64,000 bases of DNA from Paenibacillus sp. JJ-100 (GTDB lineage Bacteria; Bacillota; Bacilli; Paenibacillales; Paenibacillaceae), in the NCBI RefSeq assembly GCF_948329825.1, contig NZ_CAOJCM010000007.1, positions 124,001 through 188,000 on the forward strand, given 5' to 3'. Below, piece after piece: positions 17,616 through 26,494 of this stretch. Numbering within the stretch: position 1 is the stretch's first letter; each line of letters starts with the position of its first letter. The translations under genes were made by a program, and so were the position numbers. Under the pieces are notes generated by a model. The model did not search any database. It saw only the letters and a program-made list of their open reading frames with translations, and was not told the DNA's origin.

Positions 17616-19586
17616 ATGCAAGCGATACATCAGCCTATGCAAGGAAAACAGCAAGCCAAGCAACACTCAGCCCCTACTCCAGGCCCGAACCGGAGGAAGA
17701 GACCTAACTTACGGGCAATGTTGCAGAACAAGGAGATGCAGGCAGCGTTAGGAAGTGGTGTGATGATGCTGATTGCTTGGGGGATTTCACCTTATTTTGC
17801 TACGTTATCGGTGATCCTCTACATTGCTGCATATGCCATTGGTGGCTGGACGAAAGCCAAGGAAGGCGTTGAAACTCTGGTTAAGGAGCGGGACCTGGAT
17901 GTTAACCTGCTGATGATTGCCGCTTCACTTGGAGCAGCCACTATTGGCTACTGGAACGAAGGTGCGATGCTGATCTTCATTTTTGCCCTCAGTGGTGCAT
18001 TGGAAAGTTATGCGACAGAGCGCAGTCACAAGGACATCTCTTCTTTGTTGGCCCTTAAGCCAGAGACGGCATTGCGGATTGAGGATGGACAGATGCATAT
18101 CGTGGCTATTGAGGATCTAAAGCCGGGTGATCTGTTACTGGTGAAGCCGGGAGAGCTGATTCCTGCGGATGGCGTCGTCTATCGGGGAAGTTCCTTTATC
18201 AATCAATCGTCGATTACCGGAGAATCTATGCCCGTCGATAAAAGTGCAGGCGACGAAGTTTACGCAGGTACTGTGAACGGTGAGGGAGCATTATATGTCG
18301 AGGTCACGAAATCGGCGGAGGGATCTTTGTTTGGAAAGATCATCAAGTTAGTGGAGGAGGCACAAGCCGAGGTGCCGGACTCTCAGCGGTTTATGGAACG
18401 ATTTGAAGGGATCTATGCACGTATTGTTGTAGGGGTTACCCTCGTCGTTATTGTAGGAACACCGATACTGTTGGGGTGGACGTGGAATGAAGCATTTTAC
18501 AAAGCGATGGTCTTTCTTGTGGTGGCTTCGCCTTGTGCGCTCGTGTCGTCCATCATGCCTGTCATGCTGTCTGCAATGTCCAGTAGTGCCCGCCGAGGTA
18601 TTCTCTTCAAGGGAGGGGCACATATGGAGAATATTGCTCAAACTAAGGTGGTTGCTTTTGACAAAACAGGTACACTCACCATGGGTACACCTCAAGTAAC
18701 GGATATCCTTACCGTATCCACCGTAACTAGAGAGCAGTTATTATCTGCGGTAGCATCGATTGAAAATCTCTCCATGCATCCTCTTGCACGGGCAATTGTG
18801 GAACAGGCTAACAAGGAGAATTTGCCTATACAAGAAGCGGAGCATGTCCAGTCGATAACCGGGCACGGCATCGAGGGGATAGTAAACGGAGAGGTATGGA
18901 GGATAGGGCGACAGAATGGAATGGTAGGGATGCAAACGAGAGAAGGCGAACGGTCTGTAGCAGAATGGGAGAAGATATGTACCCAATTGGAACAGGAAGG
19001 TAAAACGATATCTGCTGTAACGATCAATGGTGAGTTTGCTGGCTTGATTGCCATGCGGGATCTGATTCGTCCACAAGCTGCCGTTGCCGTGCAAAAGCTG
19101 GAGAGTATGGGTGTCAAAGTGGCGATGTTAACCGGTGACCGTGCTCGTACAGCCTCGGTGATTGCTCGTGAAACGGGAGTTAGTCTGGTCTATGCAGACT
19201 TGCTGCCTGAAGATAAGGTCAGACAGGTGCAAGCGCTCCGTGAACAATATGGTCATGTCCTCATGGTTGGGGATGGGGTTAACGATGCGCCTGCACTTGC
19301 AGCAGCGACAGTAGGCATGGGTATGGGGTTGTCCGGAAGCGGAACAGCCATTGAGGTTGCCGATGCGGTGCTTATGAACGATAACATTGAAGAGATTGCC
19401 TGGGTGATTGGGCAGGCTCGGCGAGCACAGCGCACCGTGAAGTACAATATGGGGTTTGCCATTACGGTCATTCTAGCGTTAATTGCGGGTAATTTTTTGC
19501 AGGATGTAGCTCTGCCGCTCGGGGTGGTGGGTCATGAGGGAAGTACAATTCTTGTCATTCTGAATGGATTGAGGCTGCTGCGTTAA
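17616..19586 (+). CDS. pfeT: P1B-4-type heavy-metal efflux ATPase (PfeT/ZosA-like)
   Basis: This P-type ATPase has about 656 residues. The metal-site motif in the membrane is SPC (VVASPCALV, about residue 303), not CPC, and the last helix region has HEGST, both typical of the P1B-4 group. Catalytic motifs: TGES, DKTGTLT (phospho-Asp near 349), HPLA, and GDGVNDAP. P1B-4 pumps export Fe(II), Co(II) or Zn(II); the Bacillus member exports ferrous iron under PerR/Fur control. There is no N-terminal metal-binding domain, only a basic tail. The ATG at 17616 is preferred to the GTG at 17607, which is too close to AAGGGA. The upstream Fur-like box supports an iron or peroxide response. Confidence 0.88.
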   Translation: MQAIHQPMQGKQQAKQHSAPTPGPNRRKRPNLRAMLQNKEMQAALGSGVMMLIAWGISPYFATLSVILYIAAYAIGGWTKAKEGVETLVKERDLDVNLLMIAASLGAATIGYWNEGAMLIFIFALSGALESYATERSHKDISSLLALKPETALRIEDGQMHIVAIEDLKPGDLLLVKPGELIPADGVVYRGSSFINQSSITGESMPVDKSAGDEVYAGTVNGEGALYVEVTKSAEGSLFGKIIKLVEEAQAEVPDSQRFMERFEGIYARIVVGVTLVVIVGTPILLGWTWNEAFYKAMVFLVVASPCALVSSIMPVMLSAMSSSARRGILFKGGAHMENIAQTKVVAFDKTGTLTMGTPQVTDILTVSTVTREQLLSAVASIENLSMHPLARAIVEQANKENLPIQEAEHVQSITGHGIEGIVNGEVWRIGRQNGMVGMQTREGERSVAEWEKICTQLEQEGKTISAVTINGEFAGLIAMRDLIRPQAAVAVQKLESMGVKVAMLTGDRARTASVIARETGVSLVYADLLPEDKVRQVQALREQYGHVLMVGDGVNDAPALAAATVGMGMGLSGSGTAIEVADAVLMNDNIEEIAWVIGQARRAQRTVKYNMGFAITVILALIAGNFLQDVALPLGVVGHEGSTILVILNGLRLLR

Positions 19587-19737
19587 CGATGAACACCGTG
19601 AGTGGGTTATCTTATCATCAGATATTACGTATGGCTCCCGTTTGAACCTGTGATCAGAGGGTAATAGTCGAAGAGGCGTGATAACGTATCTTAATGTATG
19701 ATTAACGATTTTACTAATGATAAGGGAGTTGTGAAAA

Positions 19738-20547
19738 ATGGGCCGTTACGTACAAGTAGAACCAAATGTAAAAGTATATGTTGAAGATATTGGTGAGGGG
19801 ACTCCGGTGCTATTTTTGCACGGCTGGCCTGTCAATTATAAAATGTTTGAATACCAGTTAAATGTGCTACCGAACCATGGCATTCGTACCATTGCGATGG
19901 ATTTCAGAGGTTACGGCTTATCGGATAAACCGTCTACCGGATATGATTATGACCGCATGGCGGATGATGTAAGGGCAGTTATTGATGAACTGGAGCTAAC
20001 GGATGTAGTGCTTGCCGGTTTCTCCATGGGCGGTGCGATTGCGGCACATTACATGGCGCGTCATCAGGGGCACGGAGTTTCCAAGCTCGCCCTATTGTCA
20101 GCGGCAGCTCCTGTATTCACGCAGCGTGAAGGGTATCCGTACGGCTTGACGCCAGATGAGCTGAACGAACAGATTATTGAGCCGATTTTTACGGATCGAC
20201 CGAAGCTGCTAGATACATTTGGCGGGATGTTTTTTGCGAAAGAGCACAGCAAGCCATTCATGGAATGGTTCCATGCGCTAGGCATGGAAGCTTCATCTTA
20301 TGGTACGATCAGCAGTGCTATGGCACTGCGGGATGAGGATTTGCGCGGGGAGCTGGAAACGATTCAGGTGCCTACGGCTATTTTCCACGGTAAAAAAGAT
20401 GAGATCTGCCCGTTTGAATTAGCTGAACAGATGCAAAAGGCGATCCCTTCAGCCGAAATGGTCGTGTTTGAAGAGAGTGGGCACGGTGCGTTTTACGATG
20501 AATTGGAAAAATATAATGCGGAACTGATTCGATTTATTCAATCTTGA
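19738..20547 (+). CDS. Alpha/beta hydrolase (haloperoxidase/esterase-like)
   Basis: A 269-residue cytoplasmic alpha/beta hydrolase. The oxyanion motif is FLHGWPVN near residue 28, the nucleophile elbow GFSMGGA has Ser near 96, the acid Asp is in FHGKKDEICP, and the His is in ESGHGAFYDE. It resembles cofactor-free haloperoxidases and esterases that act on small esters or peracids. The ATG at 19738 follows AAGGGAG. It is monocistronic, about 150 bases after the ATPase and followed by a terminator. The substrate is unknown. Confidence 0.88.
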   Translation: MGRYVQVEPNVKVYVEDIGEGTPVLFLHGWPVNYKMFEYQLNVLPNHGIRTIAMDFRGYGLSDKPSTGYDYDRMADDVRAVIDELELTDVVLAGFSMGGAIAAHYMARHQGHGVSKLALLSAAAPVFTQREGYPYGLTPDELNEQIIEPIFTDRPKLLDTFGGMFFAKEHSKPFMEWFHALGMEASSYGTISSAMALRDEDLRGELETIQVPTAIFHGKKDEICPFELAEQMQKAIPSAEMVVFEESGHGAFYDELEKYNAELIRFIQS

Positions 20548-20656
20548 TCTTATGGATACAGACTTGCTGTCATATAAACAGAACATATGAAAATTTATTG
20601 AATAGCTTCGGAAAGTTTCAGTACGTTCATGCAATCTTCATTTGTGGCAAAATAAA

Positions 20657-20695
20657 GAACCCGACTTCAGCTTGCGGCTGTTGTTCGGGTTTTTC
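20657..20695 (+). terminator. Terminator after alpha/beta hydrolase
   Basis: GAACCCGA (20657-20664) pairs with TCGGGTTT at 20685-20692, followed by more T. Between converging genes, it serves the plus strand best. Confidence 0.75.
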
Positions 20696-20756
20696 TGGTT
20701 TTTATATGAAACGTTTAATTTTGCTCTTAGCCTGTAGCGTGATAGCTTATACTCCG

Positions 20757-21488
20757 TTAGAATAGCTCAGTCAGACCGATCATGGTAATCAGACCAAGCA
20801 GGAAGGAGATCGTGGCTACGCGTGCGTTGCCATCGCCATGGCTTTCGGGAATAAGCTCTTTGTACACGATGAACATCATCGCACCGGCTGCAAACGCCAG
20901 ACCGTATGGTACAAGGCCAGCGACTAAACTGCTGAGTGTAAATCCAATCATAGACGTTACAATCTCTACAGCTCCGGTTAGCGTGGCGATACCAAGTGCT
21001 TTGAAACGGCCGATGTTCTGATTGACGAGAAAGAGAGCGACGAGAAACCCTTCCGGTGCATTTTGCAGTCCGATGGAGAAGGCGATCAGGTTCCCCAGAT
21101 TCTCATCCGTACTCGCGTAACTTACACCGACAGACAATCCTTCCGGCAAGTTATGCATTGTGATGGCGGCGATGATCATAAAGGCTTTGCCTTCGATTTT
21201 GAATGGCATTTTCTCCGGATTTTCCAGATCTACGTGAGGAATACGCATCTCCAGCACAAGCAGGACCAAGCTTCCGAGCATAATGCCAAAAGCGAGTACA
21301 AACAAATTGGACTGTCCGAGTGCTTCCGGAATGAGATTGTACACCGATGCGGAGGTCATGATACCCGCTGCATAAGCGAGCAGAATGTCACGCAACCGAT
21401 GTGATATTTTACGCATAAATAGAATGGGCACGGCCCCAAGTCCAGTAGACATGGCCGAAATAATACTGCCTAGTAGAGCGTCGTTCAT
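20757..21488 (-). CDS. ZIP-family divalent metal transporter
   Basis: A 243-residue integral membrane protein of the ZIP/GufA family, with about eight helices. The helix-IV metal signature HNLPEGLSVGV and the helix-V motif QNAPEGFLVALFL are both present. Such proteins import zinc or other divalent cations; some GufA-type members run in the opposite direction. The start is placed at ATG 21488 (minus strand), behind an AGGAGG-rich leader; the longer frame from 21545 has no comparable ribosome site. Its position near the P1B-4 pump may be coincidental, since the two are separately transcribed. Confidence 0.9.
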   Translation of the reverse strand: MNDALLGSIISAMSTGLGAVPILFMRKISHRLRDILLAYAAGIMTSASVYNLIPEALGQSNLFVLAFGIMLGSLVLLVLEMRIPHVDLENPEKMPFKIEGKAFMIIAAITMHNLPEGLSVGVSYASTDENLGNLIAFSIGLQNAPEGFLVALFLVNQNIGRFKALGIATLTGAVEIVTSMIGFTLSSLVAGLVPYGLAFAAGAMMFIVYKELIPESHGDGNARVATISFLLGLITMIGLTELF

Positions 21489-21744
21489 ACTTCCTTTTTC
21501 CCTCCTGATGAAGACTTCTTCATAATCGCTGCCTAGCATTGACACCGTACATAAAAGAGATCATAATGAACTACAGATTAGAATAATTATAAATTACAAT
21601 TCCGTTTCTGCATAGGTGAAAGGTTCATGTACAGGCAGTCTTGGTGGACATGAGGTGGGCTATCCGTTTTAGTGTATGCAAACGCCCGCGCTTTTGATGC
21701 CGGAGAACCTGACCTTTTTGCAGAACCTGGGGGAGGAACTATAC

Positions 21745-22686
21745 ATGTATAAATCCATTATTATCGGAACAGGCCCTGCAGGGCTGACAGCAGCAATCTA
21801 TCTGGCACGTGCCAACCTGAATCCACTTGTTATCGAAGGACCTCAACCTGGGGGACAACTGACTACAACGACGGATGTGGAGAACTTCCCGGGTTTCCCT
21901 GATGGGATCATGGGGCCTGAATTGATGGATAACATGCGTAAGCAAGCGGAGCGTTTTGGTGCAGAATTCCGCACGGGTTGGGTAAACAGCGTCGACATGA
22001 GCGAACGTCCATTCAAAGTTCAAGTAGAGGGCATGGGAGAACTTGTATCCGAAACCCTGATTCTGTCCACAGGTGCATCTGCTAAATATCTGGGTATTCC
22101 TGGTGAAGAAACGAACGTAGGCCGTGGTGTCAGCACATGTGCGACATGTGACGGATTCTTCTTCCGTAACAAAGAAATCATTGTTATTGGTGGCGGCGAT
22201 TCTGCACTCGAAGAAGCGAATTTCCTGTCCCGTTTTGGTACCAAAGTGACACTGGTGCACCGTCGTGAGGAACTGCGTGGTTCCAAAATCATGCAAGATC
22301 GTGCACGTAGCAACGAAAAAGTGGAGATGGCTCTCAACCGCACACCACTTGAAATTCTTGCTGGTGAGAATGGCGTTACTGGCTTGAAAGTACTCAACAA
22401 CGCAACCGGCGAAGAAGAAGTGATTCCGGCAAGCGGCGTATTCGTAGCGATTGGTCACACACCTAACACAGGTTTCCTTGGTGGTCAGATTACTACGGAC
22501 GAGCATGGTTACATTTTGACCACACCAGGTACTTCTGAAACAAACATCCCAGGCGTATTCGCATGTGGTGACGTTCAGGATACACGCTACAAACAAGCGA
22601 TCACAGCTGCAGGTAGCGGATGTATGGCTGCTTTGGATGCAGAGAAATTCATTGAAAGTCTGGAGCACAGCGCGGTAGCGTTGTAA
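21745..22686 (+). CDS. trxB: Thioredoxin reductase
   Basis: A 313-residue NADPH-dependent flavoprotein. FAD motif GTGPAGLTAAIYLARA at the N-terminus, redox CATC at residues 132-135 (STCATCDGFFF), NADPH motif GGGDSALEEANFLSRF, and the second FAD motif PGVFACGDVQD. It transfers electrons from NADPH to thioredoxin or a thioredoxin-like partner. The ATG at 21745 follows GGGGGAGG; the longer frame from 21676 is not preceded by a ribosome site. A CPNC mini-redoxin is the next gene, 124 bases downstream, and is a plausible substrate. A 335-residue antisense frame over this gene is a codon-usage shadow. Confidence 0.95.
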   Translation: MYKSIIIGTGPAGLTAAIYLARANLNPLVIEGPQPGGQLTTTTDVENFPGFPDGIMGPELMDNMRKQAERFGAEFRTGWVNSVDMSERPFKVQVEGMGELVSETLILSTGASAKYLGIPGEETNVGRGVSTCATCDGFFFRNKEIIVIGGGDSALEEANFLSRFGTKVTLVHRREELRGSKIMQDRARSNEKVEMALNRTPLEILAGENGVTGLKVLNNATGEEEVIPASGVFVAIGHTPNTGFLGGQITTDEHGYILTTPGTSETNIPGVFACGDVQDTRYKQAITAAGSGCMAALDAEKFIESLEHSAVAL

Positions 22687-22810
22687 TTCGGAACCATTGA
22701 ATAATGGATATAGAATAACAAGCTGGAAGTCCAGTGTTTGAATCATGCTTCTTTAAGCTTATAAATAATTAACCATATATACTAAATATTAATTATGAGG
22801 TGAATTACAC

Positions 22811-23041
22811 ATGGAAAACGTAATTGTATACACATCCACGAACTGCCCGAACTGCAAATCCGTCAAGTCTTTCCTTGATGAAAAAGGTATTACTTACGAA
22901 GAGCGCAACATCGAAACAAACGACGAGTTCGCACAACAAGTATGGGATATGGGTGTACGTGCTGTGCCTCTAACTGTGATTGGTGAACACCGTATTCTGG
23001 GCATGAACAAAACTCAATTCGCCAAAGTTCTGGACGCTTAA
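22811..23041 (+). CDS. Glutaredoxin-like NrdH-type redoxin
   Basis: A 76-residue thioredoxin-fold protein with active site CPNC (Cys12 and Cys15, NCPNCKSVKSFL), the cis-proline segment AVPLTVIG and the C-terminal glycine motif ILGMNKTQF. It is the size of NrdH and YtxK-like mini-glutaredoxins, which are reduced by thioredoxin reductase rather than glutathione. Its location directly after trxB fits that. No ribonucleotide reductase is near. It is followed by a terminator at 23134. Confidence 0.92.
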   Translation: MENVIVYTSTNCPNCKSVKSFLDEKGITYEERNIETNDEFAQQVWDMGVRAVPLTVIGEHRILGMNKTQFAKVLDA

Positions 23042-23096
23042 TTGATAACGAGCAGATCTGAACGTGGGTAAAAGGTGAAAAAAAGTAACTCTATTC

Positions 23097-23112
23097 CGGT
23101 TCGCGCGAACCG
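23097..23112. repeat. 16-bp perfect palindrome after the redoxin gene
   Basis: CGGTTCGCGCGAACCG reads the same on both strands. It lies 55 bases after the redoxin stop and 22 bases before the main terminator. It could be a protein-binding site or an extra stem; nothing else in the sequence decides. Confidence 0.5.
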
Positions 23113-23133
23113 TTTGAATATAGAAGTGAAGAG

Positions 23134-23176
23134 AAAGAAAACCGTACCTGTAGAGGTGCGGTTTTCTTTATTTTTC
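23134..23176 (+). terminator. Terminator after trxB-redoxin
   Basis: AAAGAAAACCG-TACCT (23134-23148) pairs with AGGT-GCGGTTTTCTTT (23154-23169), followed by T residues. Confidence 0.88.
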
Positions 23177-23257
23177 AGATGGAGTGAAGAAAAAGGAAGA
23201 CGCGTAAAGCAACGTCTAGACTTGAGGACATTGCGTATAAGCGTCTCCTTGATCAGG

Positions 23258-23455
23258 CTAGAAAAAAATACTCATAAATGTCTGAAATACGACATACACC
23301 AGTAAACCTGACAGCATGTACATGAAACCAGCTTTCTTTTTGCTCTGAAATAATCGAAGTATACCCAGGCTGAACAGGGGCGCAAGTACAATCAGGAACA
23401 GGAGTACGGTGACAAACATTTGCGCGTTGATATCTGATGTATCCACGTAGGTCAC
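23258..23455 (-). CDS. Small two-helix membrane protein of unknown function
   Basis: A 65-residue protein with two hydrophobic segments (about residues 14-34 and 43-64) separated by the basic loop RLFQSKKKAG. It starts with GTG 7-8 bases after a GGAGTG ribosome site. I do not recognise the family. The predicted helix-loop-helix and the good ribosome site support a real gene. It converges with the trxB-redoxin unit and lies in the same direction as xylR, which begins about 1.3 kb away on the other side of the gap. Confidence 0.6.
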   Translation of the reverse strand: MTYVDTSDINAQMFVTVLLFLIVLAPLFSLGILRLFQSKKKAGFMYMLSGLLVYVVFQTFMSIFF

Positions 23456-23607
23456 GAGTTTTCACTCCGTTTCATTATCGGATAACACAGCAGTCAGATC
23501 ACTGCCATGACAAAAATCACATAATCTCATTATACCTCTGGATTTCTTTAACAAAAAGGGAGGAAATGGGGCGAAATCTTGTCAATTTAAAGATTATAAG
23601 CTAACTA

Positions 23608-24771
23608 TTAAACAGAGATGCGTACATTTCCTAAAAACTGGGATACAGCGGAATAAGCCGCTCCAATTCGGGTCGAACGGCTACCGAGCGCCGCCCATTC
23701 TACTTGCAGACTCCGACGATGATAAGGCAGAGTGCGTTCCTCTACCACCTGAGTGAGTGCCGCCTCGATCCAGGGTCTGGCTTCCGAAAGAGGCCCTCCA
23801 ATGATAATACGCTCTGGGTTAAAGCTATTGACGATATTGGTAATCCCAATGCCCAGCTTGCGTCCTATGGTAGTGTACAACGCTAACACCGCTTCGTGCC
23901 CATTCTGAGCGTGCTCAATCAGTTCCTTGGTCGTATATGCAGGCAGATGCTGCTGATCCGGGTTTTCATATACTTTTTCCGAGGCATATAGCTCCCAGCA
24001 TCCCCGATTACCGCAAGAACATGGTAGACCCTCAGCTTCAATGGACATGTGTCCAGTCTCACCAGCGTATCCCCAAGCACCCTTATATAATTCACCATCC
24101 ACCATAATGCCTGAACCAATCCCGATCCCTGCGCTAATATAGATCAGATGACGTACGCCTACACCTGCACCAAAATGCAGTTCGCCGCGAGCTCCTGCGT
24201 TGGCCTCATTATCAATCGTGACAGGAAGCTTAAAGTTCTCTTCCAACATGGCTCGTAAGGGAACCATTTCCCATCCTAAGTTGGGCGCAAACAGTACGGT
24301 GCCTTGTTCATCGACCATTCCGGGAACACCAATGCCAATGCCGATTACCCCGTGTGGGGAGGGGGGCGCCTGAATAATCAAGTGATCGGCAGCCAGTTTC
24401 AATTGTTCAAATACAGAAGCGGTATCATGCTGCTCCAGATCGACAGCGTATTCGGCAACGATGTGCCCCTCCAGATCGGTGAGCACACCTTTCAGACGAG
24501 TCACGCTCAGTTCCAGACCAACAGCATATCCAGCTGTCCCTCGAAAAAGTAACATCAAGGGTTTGCGCCCGCCACTGGATTCTCCAGGTCCGATCTCCTG
24601 AACCAGCTCTTCGCTGATCAGATCCGCCACAAGATTGGATACCGTTGCTTTGTTCAGACCTGTTACTTCAGACAATTTCGCCCGGGAAAGAGGGGCGTGA
24701 CGACGAATCGTATCAAGGACGATGGACTTGTTTATTTTTTTGACCAGCATCTGGTCTCCGGTAATTTTCAT
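23608..24771 (-). CDS. xylR: Xylose repressor, ROK family
   Basis: A 387-residue ROK repressor. The N-terminal winged helix is visible in APLSRAKLSEVTGLNKATVS (about residues 27-46). The ROK kinase-like body follows, with the zinc cluster CSCGNRGCWE and VTIDNEANAGARGELHFG. XylR represses xylose genes and is released by xylose. It is divergent from xylA, and an inverted-repeat operator of the right type lies between them. The ATG at 24771 (minus strand) follows AGGAGTG; an internal ATG at 24750 is a possible alternative start. Confidence 0.93.
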   Translation of the reverse strand: MKITGDQMLVKKINKSIVLDTIRRHAPLSRAKLSEVTGLNKATVSNLVADLISEELVQEIGPGESSGGRKPLMLLFRGTAGYAVGLELSVTRLKGVLTDLEGHIVAEYAVDLEQHDTASVFEQLKLAADHLIIQAPPSPHGVIGIGIGVPGMVDEQGTVLFAPNLGWEMVPLRAMLEENFKLPVTIDNEANAGARGELHFGAGVGVRHLIYISAGIGIGSGIMVDGELYKGAWGYAGETGHMSIEAEGLPCSCGNRGCWELYASEKVYENPDQQHLPAYTTKELIEHAQNGHEAVLALYTTIGRKLGIGITNIVNSFNPERIIIGGPLSEARPWIEAALTQVVEERTLPYHRRSLQVEWAALGSRSTRIGAAYSAVSQFLGNVRISV

Positions 24772-24880
24772 ATCGTTAAGGCACTCCTATTCTCTATAAC
24801 CGTGATTCTAATCCTTATCCGCTAAGAAGCTATTCGACTATTATAGCGCAAACGAACAGGGAAAAAACAATTTTATTTTT

Positions 24881-24905
24881 ACTTTGTTTAATGGATAGAC
24901 AAAGT
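24881..24905 (+). promoter_or_regulatory. xylO: XylR operator
   Basis: The inverted repeat CTTTGTTTA, five bases, TAGACAAAG lies at 24882-24904, with one mismatch per arm pair. It resembles the Bacillus xyl operator, whose half-site contains TTTGTTTA (established knowledge), and sits in the xylR-xylA gap about 80 bases before xylA. Confidence 0.8.
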
Positions 24906-24929
24906 GAAAACGATATGTTAGGATAACGG

Positions 24930-24943
24930 TGTAAACGATTTCT
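24930..24943 (+). promoter_or_regulatory. Catabolite-responsive element (cre) before xylA
   Basis: TGTAAACGATTTCT agrees with the cre consensus TGWAANCGNTNWCA at all but the last position. It is placed between the XylR operator and the xylA start, so CcpA could add glucose repression to xylose control. Confidence 0.75.
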
Positions 24944-24984
24944 TTAACTATTTCTTTTAAAACTTTTGAGGAGGCATTTATCAC

Positions 24985-26301
24985 ATGGCCTATTTTGAAT
25001 CCGTTAATAAGATTGCATTCGAAGGTAAAGATTCCAAGAATCCATTTGCTTTTAAACATTATAATCCGCAAGAAGTTGTCGCTGGCAAAACGATGGAAGA
25101 GCACTTCCGTTTCGGTATGGCGTACTGGCATACATTAACAGCAGGGGGTAGCGATCCATTTGGTGCTGAGACAGCAGTGCGTTCATGGGATAGCTATTCG
25201 GGTCTGGACAAAGCGAAAGTTCGTGTAGAAGCTGCATTTGAATTTATGGAAAAAATGAACCTGCCTTACTACTGTTTCCACGATGTAGATATCGCTCCGG
25301 AAGGGGCAACGCTGCGCGAATTCTACAGCAACATCGATACCATCGTTGATTTGCTGGAAGAACACATGAAAGCAAGTGGCAAAAAACTGCTCTGGAACAC
25401 GGCTAACATGTTCTCTAACCCGCGCTTTATGTTTGGTGCAGCATCGACTTGCAACGCGGATGTATATGCTCACGCAGCAGCTCAGATCAAGAAAGGTCTG
25501 GAAGTAGGTAAACGTCTGGGTGCAGAAAACTATGTATTCTGGGGTGGTCGTGAAGGTTACGACACATTGCTGAACACCGACATGCAATTGGAGCAAGACA
25601 ACATTGCTCGTATGTTCCATATGGCTGTGGATTATGCAAAAGAAATTGGTTTTGACGCTCAGTTCCTGATTGAGCCTAAACCAAAAGAGCCAACGAAGCA
25701 TCAATATGATTTTGACGCAGCGACTTCTATTGCGTTCTTGCAAAAATATGATCTGCAAAATCACTTCAAGCTGAACCTTGAAGCGAACCATGCAACACTG
25801 GCAGGGCATACGTTTGACCATGAGATCCGTGTAGCTCGTATTAACGGCATGCTCGGTTCCCTGGATGCGAACCAAGGCGATCTGCTGATTGGCTGGGATA
25901 CGGACGAGTTCCCGGTTGATATGTACGATGCTACGCTGACCATGTATGAAGTGTTGAAAAACGGTGGTCTGGGTAAAGGTGGCGTGAACTTTGATGCGAA
26001 AGTTCGTCGTGGCTCCTTCGAGCCTGAGGATCTGTTCCTGGCTCATATTGCGGGAATGGACACGTATGCGAAAGGTCTGAAAGTAGCAGCGAAACTGATT
26101 GAAGATCGCGTATTCGATGAGTTCATCGAACAGCGTTACAGCAGCTTCAACGAAGGGATCGGTGCAGATGTCGTTGCGGGTAAAGCAACGCTTGCTTCCC
26201 TGGCTGAGTATGCTTTGAACAACGAAAACCCACGCAAAAACCAATCCGGACGTCAGGAATTGCTGAGAGCAAAACTGAACCAATACATTCTGGCTGACTA
26301 A
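24985..26301 (+). CDS. xylA: Xylose isomerase
   Basis: A 438-residue class II xylose isomerase that converts D-xylose to D-xylulose with two divalent metals. Signatures: YYCFHDVDIAPEG (catalytic His), VFWGGREGYDTLLNTD, LIEPKPKEPTKHQYDFD (metal Glu and Lys) and LEANHATLAGHTFDHE (metal Glu/His). Length and sequence are typical for Bacillales. The ATG at 24985 follows GAGGAGG. It is controlled by the XylR operator and cre just upstream. A terminator hairpin at 26449 and a set of direct repeats separate it from xylB. Confidence 0.98.
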   Translation: MAYFESVNKIAFEGKDSKNPFAFKHYNPQEVVAGKTMEEHFRFGMAYWHTLTAGGSDPFGAETAVRSWDSYSGLDKAKVRVEAAFEFMEKMNLPYYCFHDVDIAPEGATLREFYSNIDTIVDLLEEHMKASGKKLLWNTANMFSNPRFMFGAASTCNADVYAHAAAQIKKGLEVGKRLGAENYVFWGGREGYDTLLNTDMQLEQDNIARMFHMAVDYAKEIGFDAQFLIEPKPKEPTKHQYDFDAATSIAFLQKYDLQNHFKLNLEANHATLAGHTFDHEIRVARINGMLGSLDANQGDLLIGWDTDEFPVDMYDATLTMYEVLKNGGLGKGGVNFDAKVRRGSFEPEDLFLAHIAGMDTYAKGLKVAAKLIEDRVFDEFIEQRYSSFNEGIGADVVAGKATLASLAEYALNNENPRKNQSGRQELLRAKLNQYILAD

Positions 26302-26448
26302 GATCAGTCATAGAGGAAGGCATGGATGCCCTGATGTGCAGCTTGCTTCTGACTGAAATCATGGGCAAGAATAAAGCAGGAGCATATAGCTTCCTACTCG
26401 GTGCGGGTCAAGCTTGCGCCGTGGACGTTGAATAAGCGTGACATTCAT

Positions 26449-26489
26449 ACCGTCCCCGCTTTCCTCTGGGAAGGCGGGGACGGTTTGTT
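26449..26489 (+). terminator. GC-rich hairpin after xylA
   Basis: ACCGTCCCCGC (26449-26459) and GCGGGGACGGT (26474-26484) form a perfect 11-bp stem followed by TTGTT. It probably ends the xylA transcript about 150 bases after the stop. That would leave xylB needing its own promoter or read-through. Confidence 0.75.
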
Positions 26490-26494
26490 GTCGC

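Noticed and set aside
21739..22746. 335-codon open frame antisense to thioredoxin reductase
   Set aside because: It is a shadow of codon bias in trxB: the product is Cys/His/Phe-rich with no known domain and no ribosome site, while the sense frame is an unmistakable flavoprotein.
23075..23305. 76-codon plus-strand frame after the redoxin
   Set aside because: It runs through the palindrome and the terminator and is overlapped by a better minus-strand small gene.
25183..26283. 366-codon open frame antisense to xylose isomerase
   Set aside because: Same reason: low-complexity Cys/Phe/Gln-rich translation opposite a highly conserved gene.
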